From contig CAUJDD010000117.1 in assembly GCA_963169295.1 (NCBI GenBank), forward strand, positions 23,131-87,130: a DNA stretch of 64,000 nt. The letters run 5' to 3'. Shown here one piece after another: positions 7,654 through 17,396 of the stretch. The notes under the pieces were generated by a model. That model made no database searches. It was given only the letters and a program-made list of their open reading frames with translations, and was not told the DNA's origin. Every line of letters starts with the position of its first letter. Within the stretch, counting starts at the first letter, position 1. Both the position numbers and the translations under genes were made by a program. Origin of the DNA: UBA4416 sp020846025 (GTDB lineage: Bacteria; Bacteroidota; Bacteroidia; B-17B0; Aurantibacillaceae).

Positions 7654-9828
7654 TTAGTTTTTAATTATTCTATTAATTGAACATTGATTATTGATTGTTT
7701 TGAATTTTACAAAATATAATCCACTAGCATAATTACTAATATCAATTGTTTGAATACCGGAGATGTATGAATATTTTGAAATAATAGAACCAAGCATGTC
7801 AATGATTTCGATGTCACATTCAACAGGAAGGTTGATTGTGAATTTGCCATTAGTTGGGTTTGGATAAATGTTGATTTCAAAATCGTTATTTAGGTTTTGT
7901 AAATCTGTACAAAGACTAACGCTTTGAGTTATCACCGTTGAATTGGTACAACCATTTGCATCTGTACCTGATAAAGTATAAGAAGTTGTAGTGGTTGGAG
8001 AAATAGCTATGTTGGCTGTGTTTTGCGAATTACTCCATGTGTAAGTTGATGCACCACTTGCTGATAGTGTAGCTGTTTGTCCTGTGCAAAGCAATGTATT
8101 ACTTGTTGAAGCAGAAACAATTGGAAGCGAGTTAACATTTACATTACTAACAGCACCTGTAGAACCAACACATCCATTTGATGAAGTTCCTGTAACAGTA
8201 TAGCTAGTTGAAGCTGTTGGAAATGTTATAAAAGAACCACCGCTAACCGTATAAGTATTGGCACCTGTAGGATTAATAGTAAAGGAAGAACCAGCACAAA
8301 TAGAACCACTATTTACAGAAATAGTTGGCACTGCGTTTACGGTTACAGAACTTATTGCAGTATTTGAACTAACACAACCTTGAGCGCTAGTACCTGTAAC
8401 ACTATATGTTGCATTAGAAGTAGGTGTAACAATAGGTGAACCGCTACTAATTGTGTATGTGCTTGCTCCACTAGGGTTAATAGTGAAAGAACTGCCTGCA
8501 CAAATAGAGCCACTATTAACTGAAATAGTTGGAAGCGAGTTGACAGATACCACAATTGCAGTTCTGGATATACTATTAACGCAACCACTTGCTTCTGCAT
8601 AATAGGTGTAAGTTCCTGTACTCAAAACTGGAGTAGTAAAGGTGTTTCCGGTTCCCAAAATTGTTGATGAAGAAGAAGTAGCATACCAGTTTATTGTATT
8701 GGATCCACTACTTGCAGAAAGAGTTGTGCTGCTTCCATAGCATATTGTTTGATTTGAAGCAGGTGTTGTATTGGTTGGGGCTATTGGTGCAACGCAAGCT
8801 GCAACCATCCTGATCTTATGATTGTTTGAATCGGAAATATATAGATTTCCAAAAGCATCCATTCCTATTCCTTCAGGATCACTAAAAGTTGCAGTCAATA
8901 AAGGGCCATCTAAATTACCATAAACTCCTGTTCCTGAATAATCAGAAACTACGCCAGTGGAAGTGCATTTACGGATTTTATGATTACCGGTGTCTGCAAT
9001 ATATAAATCCCCAAAAGCATCTATACATATAGATTCTGGATTTAAAAAACTAGCGGAAGCACCAGCTCCATTTGCGTTTCCGGGGGCTCCAGAACCAGCT
9101 AACGTAGTAACAATTCCTGATGAAGTTATTTTACGGATTTTTTGATTATTGGTATCAATTATATACAGGTTACCAAAAGCATCTATACATATATCCAATG
9201 GGTTTGAAAAACTTGCTGAGATACCAGTTGCATCTATACTTCCAATTGCTCCTGATCCAGCAAAGTCACTAACTACGCCTATGGGAGTAATTTTACGAAT
9301 TTTATTATTCCCAGCATCGGCAACATATATGTTGCCTGAAGCATCAGTACAAATACCAGCTGGGTTTTTGAAACTTGCCGCAGTTCCTGTTCCATTTGCA
9401 GAACCTGGTGTTCCTGAGCCAGCAAAAGTAGTTACAACACCAGTTGGAGTAATTTTACGAATTCTATGATTGAAATATTCAGTTACGTAAATATTATCAA
9501 ATGCGTCTTCGCAAATTCCGTATGGGTTTGTAAAGCTTGCTGCCGTACCAGTAGCATTTGTGCCTCCTGCAATACCAGAACCTGCAAAAGTAGTTGTTAC
9601 ACCGCTTGATGTAATTTTCCTAATCTTGTGGTTGTTAAAATCGCTTACAAATATATTACCAGAGGCATCATTACAAATCGCTATCGGAGTACTAAAAGAT
9701 GCAAATATGCCAGATGCATCAATATTTCCTGGGCTTCCTGAACCAGCTAAAGTTGAAACAGTTTGACTACGTGATTTAAAGACGTACATGCAAACTATTA
9801 AAAAACATATAACTTTTATTTTATTCAT
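7654..9828 (-). CDS. Secreted NHL-repeat protein with T9SS sorting domain
   Basis: A 724-aa protein with a signal peptide (residues 1-22), six NHL repeats (about 28-345) of the form GNIFVSDFNNHKIRKIT followed by TTFAGSG, several Ig/PKD-like segments (about 350-640, with TISVNSGSICAGSSFTINP twice) and a T9SS type A sorting domain (YPNPTNGKFTINL onward). NHL repeats form a beta-propeller that typically binds ligands or proteins. The cell location is expected to be outer surface or secreted. It is divergent from the kinase gene at 10168 and shares a 339-bp regulatory region with two facing LytTR-like motifs. The Ig-like section resembles part of the LamG protein at 44669. Confidence 0.85.
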   Translation of the reverse strand: MNKIKVICFLIVCMYVFKSRSQTVSTLAGSGSPGNIDASGIFASFSTPIAICNDASGNIFVSDFNNHKIRKITSSGVTTTFAGSGIAGGTNATGTAASFTNPYGICEDAFDNIYVTEYFNHRIRKITPTGVVTTFAGSGTPGSANGTGTAASFKNPAGICTDASGNIYVADAGNNKIRKITPIGVVSDFAGSGAIGSIDATGISASFSNPLDICIDAFGNLYIIDTNNQKIRKITSSGIVTTLAGSGAPGNANGAGASASFLNPESICIDAFGDLYIADTGNHKIRKCTSTGVVSDYSGTGVYGNLDGPLLTATFSDPEGIGMDAFGNLYISDSNNHKIRMVAACVAPIAPTNTTPASNQTICYGSSTTLSASSGSNTINWYATSSSSTILGTGNTFTTPVLSTGTYTYYAEASGCVNSISRTAIVVSVNSLPTISVNSGSICAGSSFTINPSGASTYTISSGSPIVTPTSNATYSVTGTSAQGCVSSNTAISSVTVNAVPTISVNSGSICAGSSFTINPTGANTYTVSGGSFITFPTASTSYTVTGTSSNGCVGSTGAVSNVNVNSLPIVSASTSNTLLCTGQTATLSASGASTYTWSNSQNTANIAISPTTTTSYTLSGTDANGCTNSTVITQSVSLCTDLQNLNNDFEINIYPNPTNGKFTINLPVECDIEIIDMLGSIISKYSYISGIQTIDISNYASGLYFVKFKTINNQCSINRIIKN

Positions 9829-9902
9829 ATTAATGCACTTTTAAGTTCTATAAAACTTTTGATTTGATACGCAATATTACTGCGATAAGAAGAAAGATAT
9901 AT

Positions 9903-9926
9903 TACCGTTTATTACATAATTGTATC
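9903..9926 (-). promoter_or_regulatory. LytTR-like upstream motif, copy B1
   Basis: Plus-strand reading TACCGTTTAT then TACATAATTG, then TATC. It is 74 bp upstream of the NHL-repeat gene and oriented toward it. It forms an inverted pair with copy B2, whose near edge is 20 bp away, in the divergent intergenic region. Confidence 0.5.
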
Positions 9927-9946
9927 TTTTAAAGCGCTGAGGTTTT

Positions 9947-9970
9947 GTGCTAAATATGTAATTAACGGTA
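9947..9970 (+). promoter_or_regulatory. LytTR-like upstream motif, copy B2
   Basis: Reads GTGCTAAATATG then TAATTAACGGTA on the plus strand, the reverse orientation of B1. It lies 197 bp upstream of the kinase gene and is oriented toward it, so the kinase/LytTR operon may be autoregulated. The 9829-10167 spacer also holds a terminator hairpin (10093-10125). Confidence 0.5.
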
Positions 9971-10092
9971 GATTTAAAAATCATAAATGTTTATAATTTT
10001 AGAAAAAAAACTAATTGCATAGCAACACATAAAATATATTCTGAAAAGAAATAAGTTGCAAGTGTCTTGATGGTAAATAAGGAGCGTTGTTG

Positions 10093-10125
10093 AAAGGGAC
10101 TTTAAATAAGTCCCTTTTTAGTTTT
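10093..10125 (+). terminator. Terminator-like hairpin in the kinase gene leader (attenuator or sRNA end)
   Basis: Stem AAAGGGACTT / AAGTCCCTTT with a 4-5 nt loop, followed by a T-run on the plus strand. It lies between motif B2 and the GTG start at 10168. No annotated gene ends here, so it may terminate a short leader transcript or attenuate the operon. A seven-codon frame (10070-10093, MVNKERC) ends directly at the stem. Confidence 0.6.
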
Positions 10126-10167
10126 ACAGCTTATCTATTAATTATTTATTTTTGATTTTAAATATTT

Positions 10168-13140
10168 GTGAACCGTATAATATTACATATCTCCTTTTTG
10201 TTACTGATGACTGTTTCATCATGCTTGTTTTCACAGGAGATGTATTTTACCAATATTAGTAATTCTCTGAATTTACCTTCACAAGAGTGCTACAATGTAA
10301 TACAAGATAGTAAAGGCTATATATGGATTACTACAGAAAATGGGTTGATAAAGTATAGTAAAGGGAATACAAAACTATTTGATAAAAAAAACGGCTTGGA
10401 TGAAAATGCTGTGTATTCTATTTCAGAAGTTAATTCAGGAGAACTACAATTACTCACTTCCAATAATCGAATTTTAAATCTAAAAAATGACACTATCAGA
10501 GAAGCGCAGTTCTCTGAAAAATTTAGAAAATTAGTTAAAGATAATTCTGCAATGGGTTCATTTGATTTAGCGTATCTGATTACTAAAAAAAACAATAAAG
10601 ATTATATTATTAACTCTCAACAAAATACTTACCTTATATCTTCATCAGGTTCCAAAATAACAAACTTAACTAGAGAGAATAATTATAATACTGATGCGTA
10701 TATTATAATAGATAAAACTGATAAAAATAGTTTATTTATTAAAAAAAATATTTCAAGTGTTTTTAATTTATTAGCGCATCGACATATTGTAAAAATTAAT
10801 TTATCCGATGGCAATAACAATAAAGATATTTATGTGAAATTCATAGAAAACTCGCGATTGGATTGGAGAAGCAGAATTTGCGAACTAAATGGAATTACTT
10901 ATTTGAGTTTGCATAATAATTTGTTGTGTATTGATGAAAAATTAAATACAAAAATTATTACTTATCCTACTGCTATTACCTCTATGTATTCAGATTCCAA
11001 GACAGGATTGTGGATTGGAACAAGTTCTAATGGGGTATATCATTATAGTGATATAAATAACATGAGTAAATTTACGGTTGGATTAGCCGGATTAACCGTA
11101 AGTGGAATATTAGTAGATAATGAAGGTGGCTCCTGGTGTACTACAACAGAAAAAGGAGTGCATTATTCCAGTAATAATAATATACAATATTTTCCGGCAA
11201 TTAAAGAACTGAATAAAAAAACAACATTTTTAAAAACGATTGGAAATACAGTTTACTTCTCATCGGAAATAGATAAATTACTTAAATTGGAGAATGATAG
11301 CCTTGAAAGTAACTTATTACTACCAACCGGTAACTCAGATGTAACAGACATCATCAATTTCAAACAAAAAACATATTTAGCCTCAAAAAGTTATGTTGGA
11401 ATACTTAATAAAAATAATGTTTTTGAAAGTAGGATTACAAGCTCGATTAATTTATCGGGTAATATAACATCCTATCAGTTAGATTCAAGTTTAAATCATT
11501 TGTACGTATTGAGTGTTGGTTATGTTTTTAGAATTAAAAATTTAAAAGCTGATGTAGTTGGATCGCCGCTGGTTTCAAAAGGTAGATGTTTTAAGGTTTT
11601 TAGCGATACAATAATTTTAGTCGGTTGTAACGATGGACTCTACAAAATGAATCTTGTGAAGCATTCACTTCAGAAAATTACAGGAATAAATACAGCAGTG
11701 TCAAAAATTCTTCAAACAAAAGATGGAACTATATATATTACAACTAAGGGACAGGGTCTTTTTACTTTGCATAATGATGTTTCGGAAAACATTCCCATAT
11801 CATCCGGTAATGCCGTATTAAACGATTTGATTGAAGATAAAAACAAAGTGCTTTGGGTATCGAGTAATGAAGGATTGCTAAAAATAGAAAGAAAGGAAAA
11901 CACATTTGTTTCGAAACTATTTAACAGCTCAGACGGACTAATTTCTAATAGTATTGGACAAGTAACTATTTGTAATGATACTTTGTATGTGTCATCTCCT
12001 GACGGAATTTGCATGTTTTCAATTAATACATCCCTAATAAATTATGCAGCTCCCAAATTATATATTAATCAAATTAGAGTAAATGATTCAATTATAAAGG
12101 CTGATATTGAAAATTTGGAATTAGAGCATTTTCAGAACTCTATTGCCATTACGATAGACCAATTCACTTTTAAATCAGGGAAAGATGAATGTGTTTTGTA
12201 CGCATTAAAAGGCTATCATAACGAATTTAAAAAAGCTCACAGTAATACACTGACATTTGAAAATTTACCGCCAAATAAGTATGAGTTAATTGTGTACTCG
12301 GTTAATAATGCAGGTATAAAAAGCACCAAACCATTAATTTTAAAGTATACTATAAAGTCTCCATTTTGGAAAACATTATGGTTTATAATCTCCTTAACAG
12401 GCTTAATTCTAATTTTAAGTTATTTGTTTGTGAAAAATATCATAAACAATATTGAAAAAAGGGAAGAAGAAAAAAACAGAATAAACAAACTTATTTCAGA
12501 GTCTCAGCTCACAGCCTTGCAGGCTCAAATGAATCCTCATTTTATATTTAATGCGATTAATAGTATACAGAATTATATATTGGACAAAAACGAAAAACAA
12601 GCTTATGACTACTTATCAAAATTCAGCAAATTAATACGTAAGGTACTTGTAAATTCAAAGCAGCGAAGAATATTACTTTCGGAAGAAATTGAGACGTTAA
12701 GTTTGTATATAGAAATAGAATCGTTACGATTTGAAAATTCATTCCGTTATGAAATTGAAATTGATCCTGAAATAAATACAGATGAAGTGTATATTCCGGG
12801 TATGATTATTCAACCCTATGTTGAAAATGCTATTTGGCATGGACTAATGAATTTAAAAGGAATAAGAAAAGGAGAGTTGAAGATTTCTATCAATTTATTT
12901 GATGAGGATACGTTACATGTTATTATAGAAGATAACGGGGTAGGACGAAAAAAGGCCATGGAACTAAAATCTAATGACTTAAACGGCTCAGAAGGGATGG
13001 AAAATACAAGAAAAAGAATAGCCCTAGTAAATAAAGAGAATTCGGATAATGTGGTGAAAATTACAGATATGTATGCTTTAAATGGAGAAGCATCCGGAAC
13101 CAAAATAGAGGAATTTATTAAAATAGAGGATTTGAATTAG
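10168..13140 (+). CDS. Membrane sensor histidine kinase with periplasmic two-component-regulator propeller
   Basis: A 990-aa protein from GTG, chosen because it gives a signal peptide (LLLMTVSSCLFSQ). The ATG 13 codons in would lose it. Reg_prop beta-propeller repeats fill about residues 25-620 (QDSKGYIWITTENGLIKYS, GLWIGTSSNGVYHYS), then a Y_Y_Y-like domain (about 630-730), one membrane helix (about 735-757), and a LytS-type His_kinase domain with phosphoacceptor H791 in QMNPHFIFNAINSIQ. An HATPase domain follows (YVENAIWHG, EDNGVGRKKA). The ligand is unknown. The cognate regulator starts 2 bp downstream. Unlike classical hybrid propeller regulators, no receiver or AraC domain is fused. Confidence 0.9.
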   Translation: MNRIILHISFLLLMTVSSCLFSQEMYFTNISNSLNLPSQECYNVIQDSKGYIWITTENGLIKYSKGNTKLFDKKNGLDENAVYSISEVNSGELQLLTSNNRILNLKNDTIREAQFSEKFRKLVKDNSAMGSFDLAYLITKKNNKDYIINSQQNTYLISSSGSKITNLTRENNYNTDAYIIIDKTDKNSLFIKKNISSVFNLLAHRHIVKINLSDGNNNKDIYVKFIENSRLDWRSRICELNGITYLSLHNNLLCIDEKLNTKIITYPTAITSMYSDSKTGLWIGTSSNGVYHYSDINNMSKFTVGLAGLTVSGILVDNEGGSWCTTTEKGVHYSSNNNIQYFPAIKELNKKTTFLKTIGNTVYFSSEIDKLLKLENDSLESNLLLPTGNSDVTDIINFKQKTYLASKSYVGILNKNNVFESRITSSINLSGNITSYQLDSSLNHLYVLSVGYVFRIKNLKADVVGSPLVSKGRCFKVFSDTIILVGCNDGLYKMNLVKHSLQKITGINTAVSKILQTKDGTIYITTKGQGLFTLHNDVSENIPISSGNAVLNDLIEDKNKVLWVSSNEGLLKIERKENTFVSKLFNSSDGLISNSIGQVTICNDTLYVSSPDGICMFSINTSLINYAAPKLYINQIRVNDSIIKADIENLELEHFQNSIAITIDQFTFKSGKDECVLYALKGYHNEFKKAHSNTLTFENLPPNKYELIVYSVNNAGIKSTKPLILKYTIKSPFWKTLWFIISLTGLILILSYLFVKNIINNIEKREEEKNRINKLISESQLTALQAQMNPHFIFNAINSIQNYILDKNEKQAYDYLSKFSKLIRKVLVNSKQRRILLSEEIETLSLYIEIESLRFENSFRYEIEIDPEINTDEVYIPGMIIQPYVENAIWHGLMNLKGIRKGELKISINLFDEDTLHVIIEDNGVGRKKAMELKSNDLNGSEGMENTRKRIALVNKENSDNVVKITDMYALNGEASGTKIEEFIKIEDLN

Positions 13141-13142
13141 TT

Positions 13143-13895
13143 ATGAATAGCAGAATAAAATGCCTTTTAGTTGATGATGAAAGGAATAGCAGAGAGGTAT
13201 TAAAAAAATTATTAGCAGACTATGCTAACGAAATTGAATTAATTGGTGAAGCAGGAGATGCGGACAGTGCTTATAAGCTAATTAATGATTTAAAGCCTGA
13301 ATTGGTATTTCTTGATATACAAATGCCAGGAGGAGATGGTTTTTCCTTATTGAAGCGATTTCCGAAGATACAATTTGAAATTATTTTTGTGACAAGTTTC
13401 GATCAATATGCTATTAATGCCATTAGGTTTAATGCGCTTGATTATTTGCTGAAACCAATTGAAACAAAAGAATTAGATAACGCAATAAAAAGACTAATAG
13501 AGAAAACAAGAAATACTAAAAGGGAACATAAAGAAATAGAAGCACTATTACATAATTTAAAAAGCACTAACAAACGTATTACCGTGCATGTTGGAGATAA
13601 GGTAAAGTTAATTGAGGAATCTGATATTATGTATATTGAAGCTGATGGGCGCTATTCAAATATTTATACTAATGATAGCCAAAAGTACACAACACCTAGA
13701 AATATTAAGGATTTTGAAGATAACTTTTGCGACCAAACAAGTTTTATACGCATAAGTAAAACTTATATGATTAATGCTGTTTATATTAAAGAGTATAGCA
13801 AGGGAGAACCATTCGTTATAAAAATGAATAATGGTACTACATTTGAAGTTGCAAGAAGGAAGAAGGCTGAGGTTTTGGAAAAATTGCGAAGATGA
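13143..13895 (+). CDS. LytTR-family response regulator
   Basis: A 250-aa protein with an N-terminal receiver domain (acidic pair D11/D12, phosphoacceptor D58 in LVFLDIQMPG, switch residues in FVTSFDQYA, K in LKPI) and a C-terminal LytTR DNA-binding domain (about 145-250: VGDKVKLIEESDIMYIEADG, ending in the LEKLRR tail). It follows the kinase by 2 bp and overlaps the next frame's ATGA. It is the natural partner of the LytS-type kinase. The six LytTR-like motifs nearby are candidate binding sites. It terminates with TGA, showing that TGA is a stop in this genome. Confidence 0.93.
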   Translation: MNSRIKCLLVDDERNSREVLKKLLADYANEIELIGEAGDADSAYKLINDLKPELVFLDIQMPGGDGFSLLKRFPKIQFEIIFVTSFDQYAINAIRFNALDYLLKPIETKELDNAIKRLIEKTRNTKREHKEIEALLHNLKSTNKRITVHVGDKVKLIEESDIMYIEADGRYSNIYTNDSQKYTTPRNIKDFEDNFCDQTSFIRISKTYMINAVYIKEYSKGEPFVIKMNNGTTFEVARRKKAEVLEKLRR

Positions 13896-13996
13896 TTAGT
13901 GGTTTATTAAATTTTCAGAGTGACTCATTTGAGAGTTATCAGTATTGTTTTTTGAACTTTAAAAATATTTGTTTACTATTCTTATTTGTAAATTTT

Positions 13997-15142
13997 ATGA
14001 AGGTGAAAATCAAGTATTTTGTATTACTCATATTGTGGTTGGGGATTATCGGAAAATGCGTTTGTCAAACAGATACACTAGCTGCAAAATTAGATGTTAT
14101 ATTAAACTCTCGTATTAGCAGCAAAGGAAGGAATCCTGTAAATAATTATCAGTTCTATTTTAATTGCAATAACCAGGTTGTTTATAACAAAATGGCTGCT
14201 ACACATGATAATGGAATCAATCTTAATTATAAATACAAATCAGCAAGTGTAGCTAAAACATTTATTGCGACAATGATTATGCAACTTCACGAAGAGGGTT
14301 TGATTAATATTGACTCAAGCATAAGTTGTTATTTTGACTCAACGGTGGTTAATAAGTGTCTGATTTCAGGAAAAATTGATATTAGTAAGAATATTACTAT
14401 CAGAAGGCTGTTAAATCATACTACAGGTATGAAGGACTACATTTTAGACGATAAGAGATTTCTGATAAAATTAAAAACATTTCCACGAAAATATTATTTG
14501 CCCTCAGAGCATCTTAATAGATATAAGAGACATAGGCTTAATGAAATTCAGGATGTAGATTTCGGTAAATTTTACTATTCAGATACAAACTATTTATTAC
14601 TGGCAATGCTTATAGAAACTATAACAAAAAAAAGTATTCAGGAAAATCTGAAAAATAGAATTGTAGATAAATTAAGCTTGAAAAACACCTATGTAGATAG
14701 TTGGGATTCTGCTTATAGAAATGTTTTACATCAATATATACATCGTCAGTGTATCACAAAAAGGTTGAATCCAAGCTTTGAATTTGGTGGTGGAGGATTA
14801 ATAACTACTACTGATGATTTATTCATTTTTATTAATGGATTGTTTCAAAATAAGTTATTTAAAAAAACAGAAACGTTAAGAAATATGCTTGAAACTCAAA
14901 ATACAGAATATTGTTTAGGGTTAATGATAAAACGAATTCCGGAAATATGGATTGACGGCAAATCAAAGGACACATTAATTGCTTATGGTCATGAAAGTTA
15001 TTTTGGCACTGAGATGTATCATGTCCCTTCAAAAAACATTACCTGGATAATAAATAAAAATCAAGCGTACATTAACAGACATACAAAGCAATTTCCGGTT
15101 TGGTTAATTGCCCTTAGACTTTATAGAAAAGAGTTTATGTAA
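13997..15142 (+). CDS. Secreted serine hydrolase of the beta-lactamase/penicillin-binding family
   Basis: The frame opens at 13892, overlapping the regulator, but ATG 13997 is preferred because it gives a clean signal peptide (MKVKIKYFVLLILWLG, ending CVCQ). The resulting 381-aa protein has the class C SxxK motif S84-V-A-K87, the second motif YSD at 194-196 in YYSDTNYLLLA, and FGGGGLITTTDDLFIFINGL, as in D-alanyl-D-alanine carboxypeptidase or esterase relatives (Pfam Beta-lactamase). The third-motif region is HES in AYGHESYFGTE. The true substrate is unknown. It may be the third gene of the kinase operon, tying a periplasmic hydrolase to that system. Confidence 0.8.
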   Translation: MKVKIKYFVLLILWLGIIGKCVCQTDTLAAKLDVILNSRISSKGRNPVNNYQFYFNCNNQVVYNKMAATHDNGINLNYKYKSASVAKTFIATMIMQLHEEGLINIDSSISCYFDSTVVNKCLISGKIDISKNITIRRLLNHTTGMKDYILDDKRFLIKLKTFPRKYYLPSEHLNRYKRHRLNEIQDVDFGKFYYSDTNYLLLAMLIETITKKSIQENLKNRIVDKLSLKNTYVDSWDSAYRNVLHQYIHRQCITKRLNPSFEFGGGGLITTTDDLFIFINGLFQNKLFKKTETLRNMLETQNTEYCLGLMIKRIPEIWIDGKSKDTLIAYGHESYFGTEMYHVPSKNITWIINKNQAYINRHTKQFPVWLIALRLYRKEFM

Positions 15143-15196
15143 AGTTTCATTTTCAAAATGTATAAATTTCAAAAATGTAATTTATTCTCTAAACCA

Positions 15197-16155
15197 TTAA
15201 TTTTGGTTAGGTGTTGTTAGTGGTATTGATTTTTTTAATATTGATGATTGTTTTGTTGATTCAAAATAAATCACATAATCAAATTTCCCTTCTTTTAATT
15301 TCTGATATCGTTTAACTTTATAATTCATATTTGTTTTCCCATATGTATGACCGATTACTGTATAAGTCATTTTATTGACTCTTGGAATACTTGAATAATC
15401 GCAAATTAGTATTTTGTAATTATGCTTAGATAGATATTTTTCTAATGAATTTCGTTGCGCTTCCTTTAGTTTACAAACACTAAAGACAGGTTGTTGTTTT
15501 ATATATTTCCAAGCGTTGAAATAGCCGTTGTTTGTTGTTTGAGCAATACTGATATGCTTTTCGCGCATGTTTTCAGATAAAAACTGACCAGATGTTTTAT
15601 AAGAATAATTACTAGGGTAATCATACCTAGTTTTTGAAATATGTACATTATGAGCCATGAAAATTCCCTTAGAATTTGGGTTTCGGTATAGGTAATTCAT
15701 AATATTGATTGCCATACAACTATCTCTGTAGTAATATTGATTCGTTGTATTCAATTTATGCTGTAAGAATTGATTGACAGTAACATTTATTAAAATAGAA
15801 TTATTCGGTTCAAGGCCTTTTAAACAATTGTTATAAAAAACATTCCAGTCGTTCAGTGCTTTCCTTACTATAGCGGTATCTTTGTATGGAGGTTTAAGTG
15901 TACTAAAGAATTCTGGAATTGAATCTATTGTGTTATTAATTTTGAGCATTCTCTCAGCTAAGACGCAATAAGTCAATTATTTCGTTTTCAGATAGCACCT
16001 TGTTTATTTTTAATATTAATCCTGATACAATCATAAATCCATTATTTTACCTACCATCTATTCCCGCAATATTTATAGATTGCAAGAATTTAAACGGTTT
16101 GGAATACCCAAACCATTTAGAAAAAGAATACCACAAAAATAATGCGTTTATTGGT
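15197..16155 (-). pseudogene. Erythromycin esterase-like protein, truncated and frameshifted
   Basis: The intact open part (15197-15976, TTG at its edge) encodes the C-terminal half of the erythromycin esterase-like family: DSCMAINIMNYLYRNPNSKG, FMAHNVHIS, and a Gly-rich GQFLSENM segment. Upstream on the same strand, other frames continue with family-like sequence (LFLWYSFSKWFGYSKPF, then NIAGID), interrupted by TAA and TGA stops and at least one frameshift. The N-terminal half with the catalytic Glu/His pair is absent. The remnant ends about 15 bp from LytTR-like motif C, which belongs to the divergent gene. Conclusion: a decayed gene truncated by rearrangement. Confidence 0.7.
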
Positions 16156-16168
16156 GATTTTTAATTTC

Positions 16169-16192
16169 GTGCTAAATATGTAATAAACGGTA
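16169..16192 (+). promoter_or_regulatory. LytTR-like upstream motif, copy C
   Basis: Reads GTGCTAAATATG then TAATAAACGGTA on the plus strand, differing from copy B2 by one base. It sits 136 bp upstream of the 162-aa membrane protein gene and directly next to the broken end of the esterase pseudogene. Confidence 0.5.
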
Positions 16193-16328
16193 GGGTAAAA
16201 CGGACTTATTTAATGAAATTTGGTTGCAATTATATTTAATATGACTCTATAAATATTTTCGGGGTATTTTAAACGATAGAATCAAAGAATTAAGAATAAA
16301 TAAGTAAAATTTAATTAAAAAAATAAAC

Positions 16329-16817
16329 ATGAATTATAACGAATTTAAAACCATTTTAAAAAAATCAAGCACAAGAATTCTTATTATCGGAATTTTCATT
16401 TTATTAATCGGTCTGCCAATAATATGTGCCAATTTTTTCGATTCAAATAAGGCTTCCTATTGGATATTAGGTGGGATCTTTACCGCTATTGGATTACTGA
16501 TGACAATTAAACCCTTAAAAGATATTAGTTCAATAAACACAGACACTCACCCTCTGTTAAGCGCTATACTTAAAGGAAATAAGGAATTCGTAATTTGGAT
16601 TTATCAAAAAGAGATTATTTCAAAGGTAGAAGGCGCTAATGTGGGAAAATCAAACAATGTAGTTATATGGACTAAGACAAACAAACAAATAGAGATTGTG
16701 CTTAGTAATAAAACATCGCCACTTGAGCTAATCAAGTATCTTTCTTCAATGTTTCCAAATGCCAGTGTTGGATATTCGAAAGAAACTGAAAATGAAATAA
16801 AACAAAAGCTAAAGTAA
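16329..16817 (+). CDS. Small membrane protein of unknown function
   Basis: A 162-aa protein with two predicted membrane helices near the N-terminus (about 16-35, ILIIGIFILLIGLPIICANF, and 43-60, YWILGGIFTAIGLLM) and a soluble C-terminal domain of about 95 residues (KEFVIWIYQKEI, VVIWTKTNKQIEIVLS). I do not recognise the family. The layout of two helices plus a small beta-rich domain resembles the next gene, suggesting a paired or duplicated function. The start ATG follows an A-rich leader, and LytTR-like motif C lies 136 bp upstream. Confidence 0.65.
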   Translation: MNYNEFKTILKKSSTRILIIGIFILLIGLPIICANFFDSNKASYWILGGIFTAIGLLMTIKPLKDISSINTDTHPLLSAILKGNKEFVIWIYQKEIISKVEGANVGKSNNVVIWTKTNKQIEIVLSNKTSPLELIKYLSSMFPNASVGYSKETENEIKQKLK

Positions 16818-16904
16818 AAATATACTCGGATGAAGCTTTTAAAAACTGGAATCAAAGTGATCCAGTAATTAATAGCATATAAAATATGATTGATATACTA
16901 GCAT

Positions 16905-17396
16905 ATGGAAAAAATAAAGCTGGCTAATCAAAAAAGTATAATCGTTCTAGGTATTCTTTCATTGCTATTAGGCTCTCTAATTTTATATTTTGGCGTTACT
17001 CAAGAAATTAATCTTAAAATTTCTGGCGCAAAATTAGACAAAAGTACTTCCAAGGTATTACTTTTCATTATTTCAATTGGAGCATTTGTTACCACAATTA
17101 ATTACATTATAAAGTACATTTCATTAATCAGATATGGTGATTTTGTAGTATTGCTTAAAAGTGATAGCATTACATTTCCAGAGGATACTTTCTTAAAAGG
17201 CTATTCACCTGTAACTATACAAAAGTGCATTTTAAATGAGATTGAATTGGAAAATTTGGGACAACATAAGTATAGTATAAACTTAAGAAATAAACAGGGT
17301 GTTATTGTTGGTAAAATTGCAGGGGAACTTGCTCCTTATAAAACTATACCTCCGAAAGACTTTGTTATCAAAATCCAAGATTGGTTAATCACCTAG
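16905..17396 (+). CDS. Small membrane protein with PH-like C-terminal domain, unknown function
   Basis: A 163-aa protein with two predicted membrane helices (about 12-30, IIVLGILSLLLGSLILYFG, and 48-68, VLLFIISIGAFVTTINYII) followed by a compact beta-rich domain (about 75-160) that could be a bacterial PH-like fold (DFVVLLKSDSITFP, NEIELENLGQHKYSINLRN). No named family is recognised. It lies 87 bp after the 162-aa membrane protein in the same direction and probably shares its transcript. No LytTR-like motif was seen in the gap. Confidence 0.65.
   Translation: MEKIKLANQKSIIVLGILSLLLGSLILYFGVTQEINLKISGAKLDKSTSKVLLFIISIGAFVTTINYIIKYISLIRYGDFVVLLKSDSITFPEDTFLKGYSPVTIQKCILNEIELENLGQHKYSINLRNKQGVIVGKIAGELAPYKTIPPKDFVIKIQDWLIT

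Noticed and set aside
13892..13996. Upstream start for the serine hydrolase
   Set aside because: The 35-residue extension would place a second hydrophobic stretch before a good signal peptide; ATG 13997 is better.
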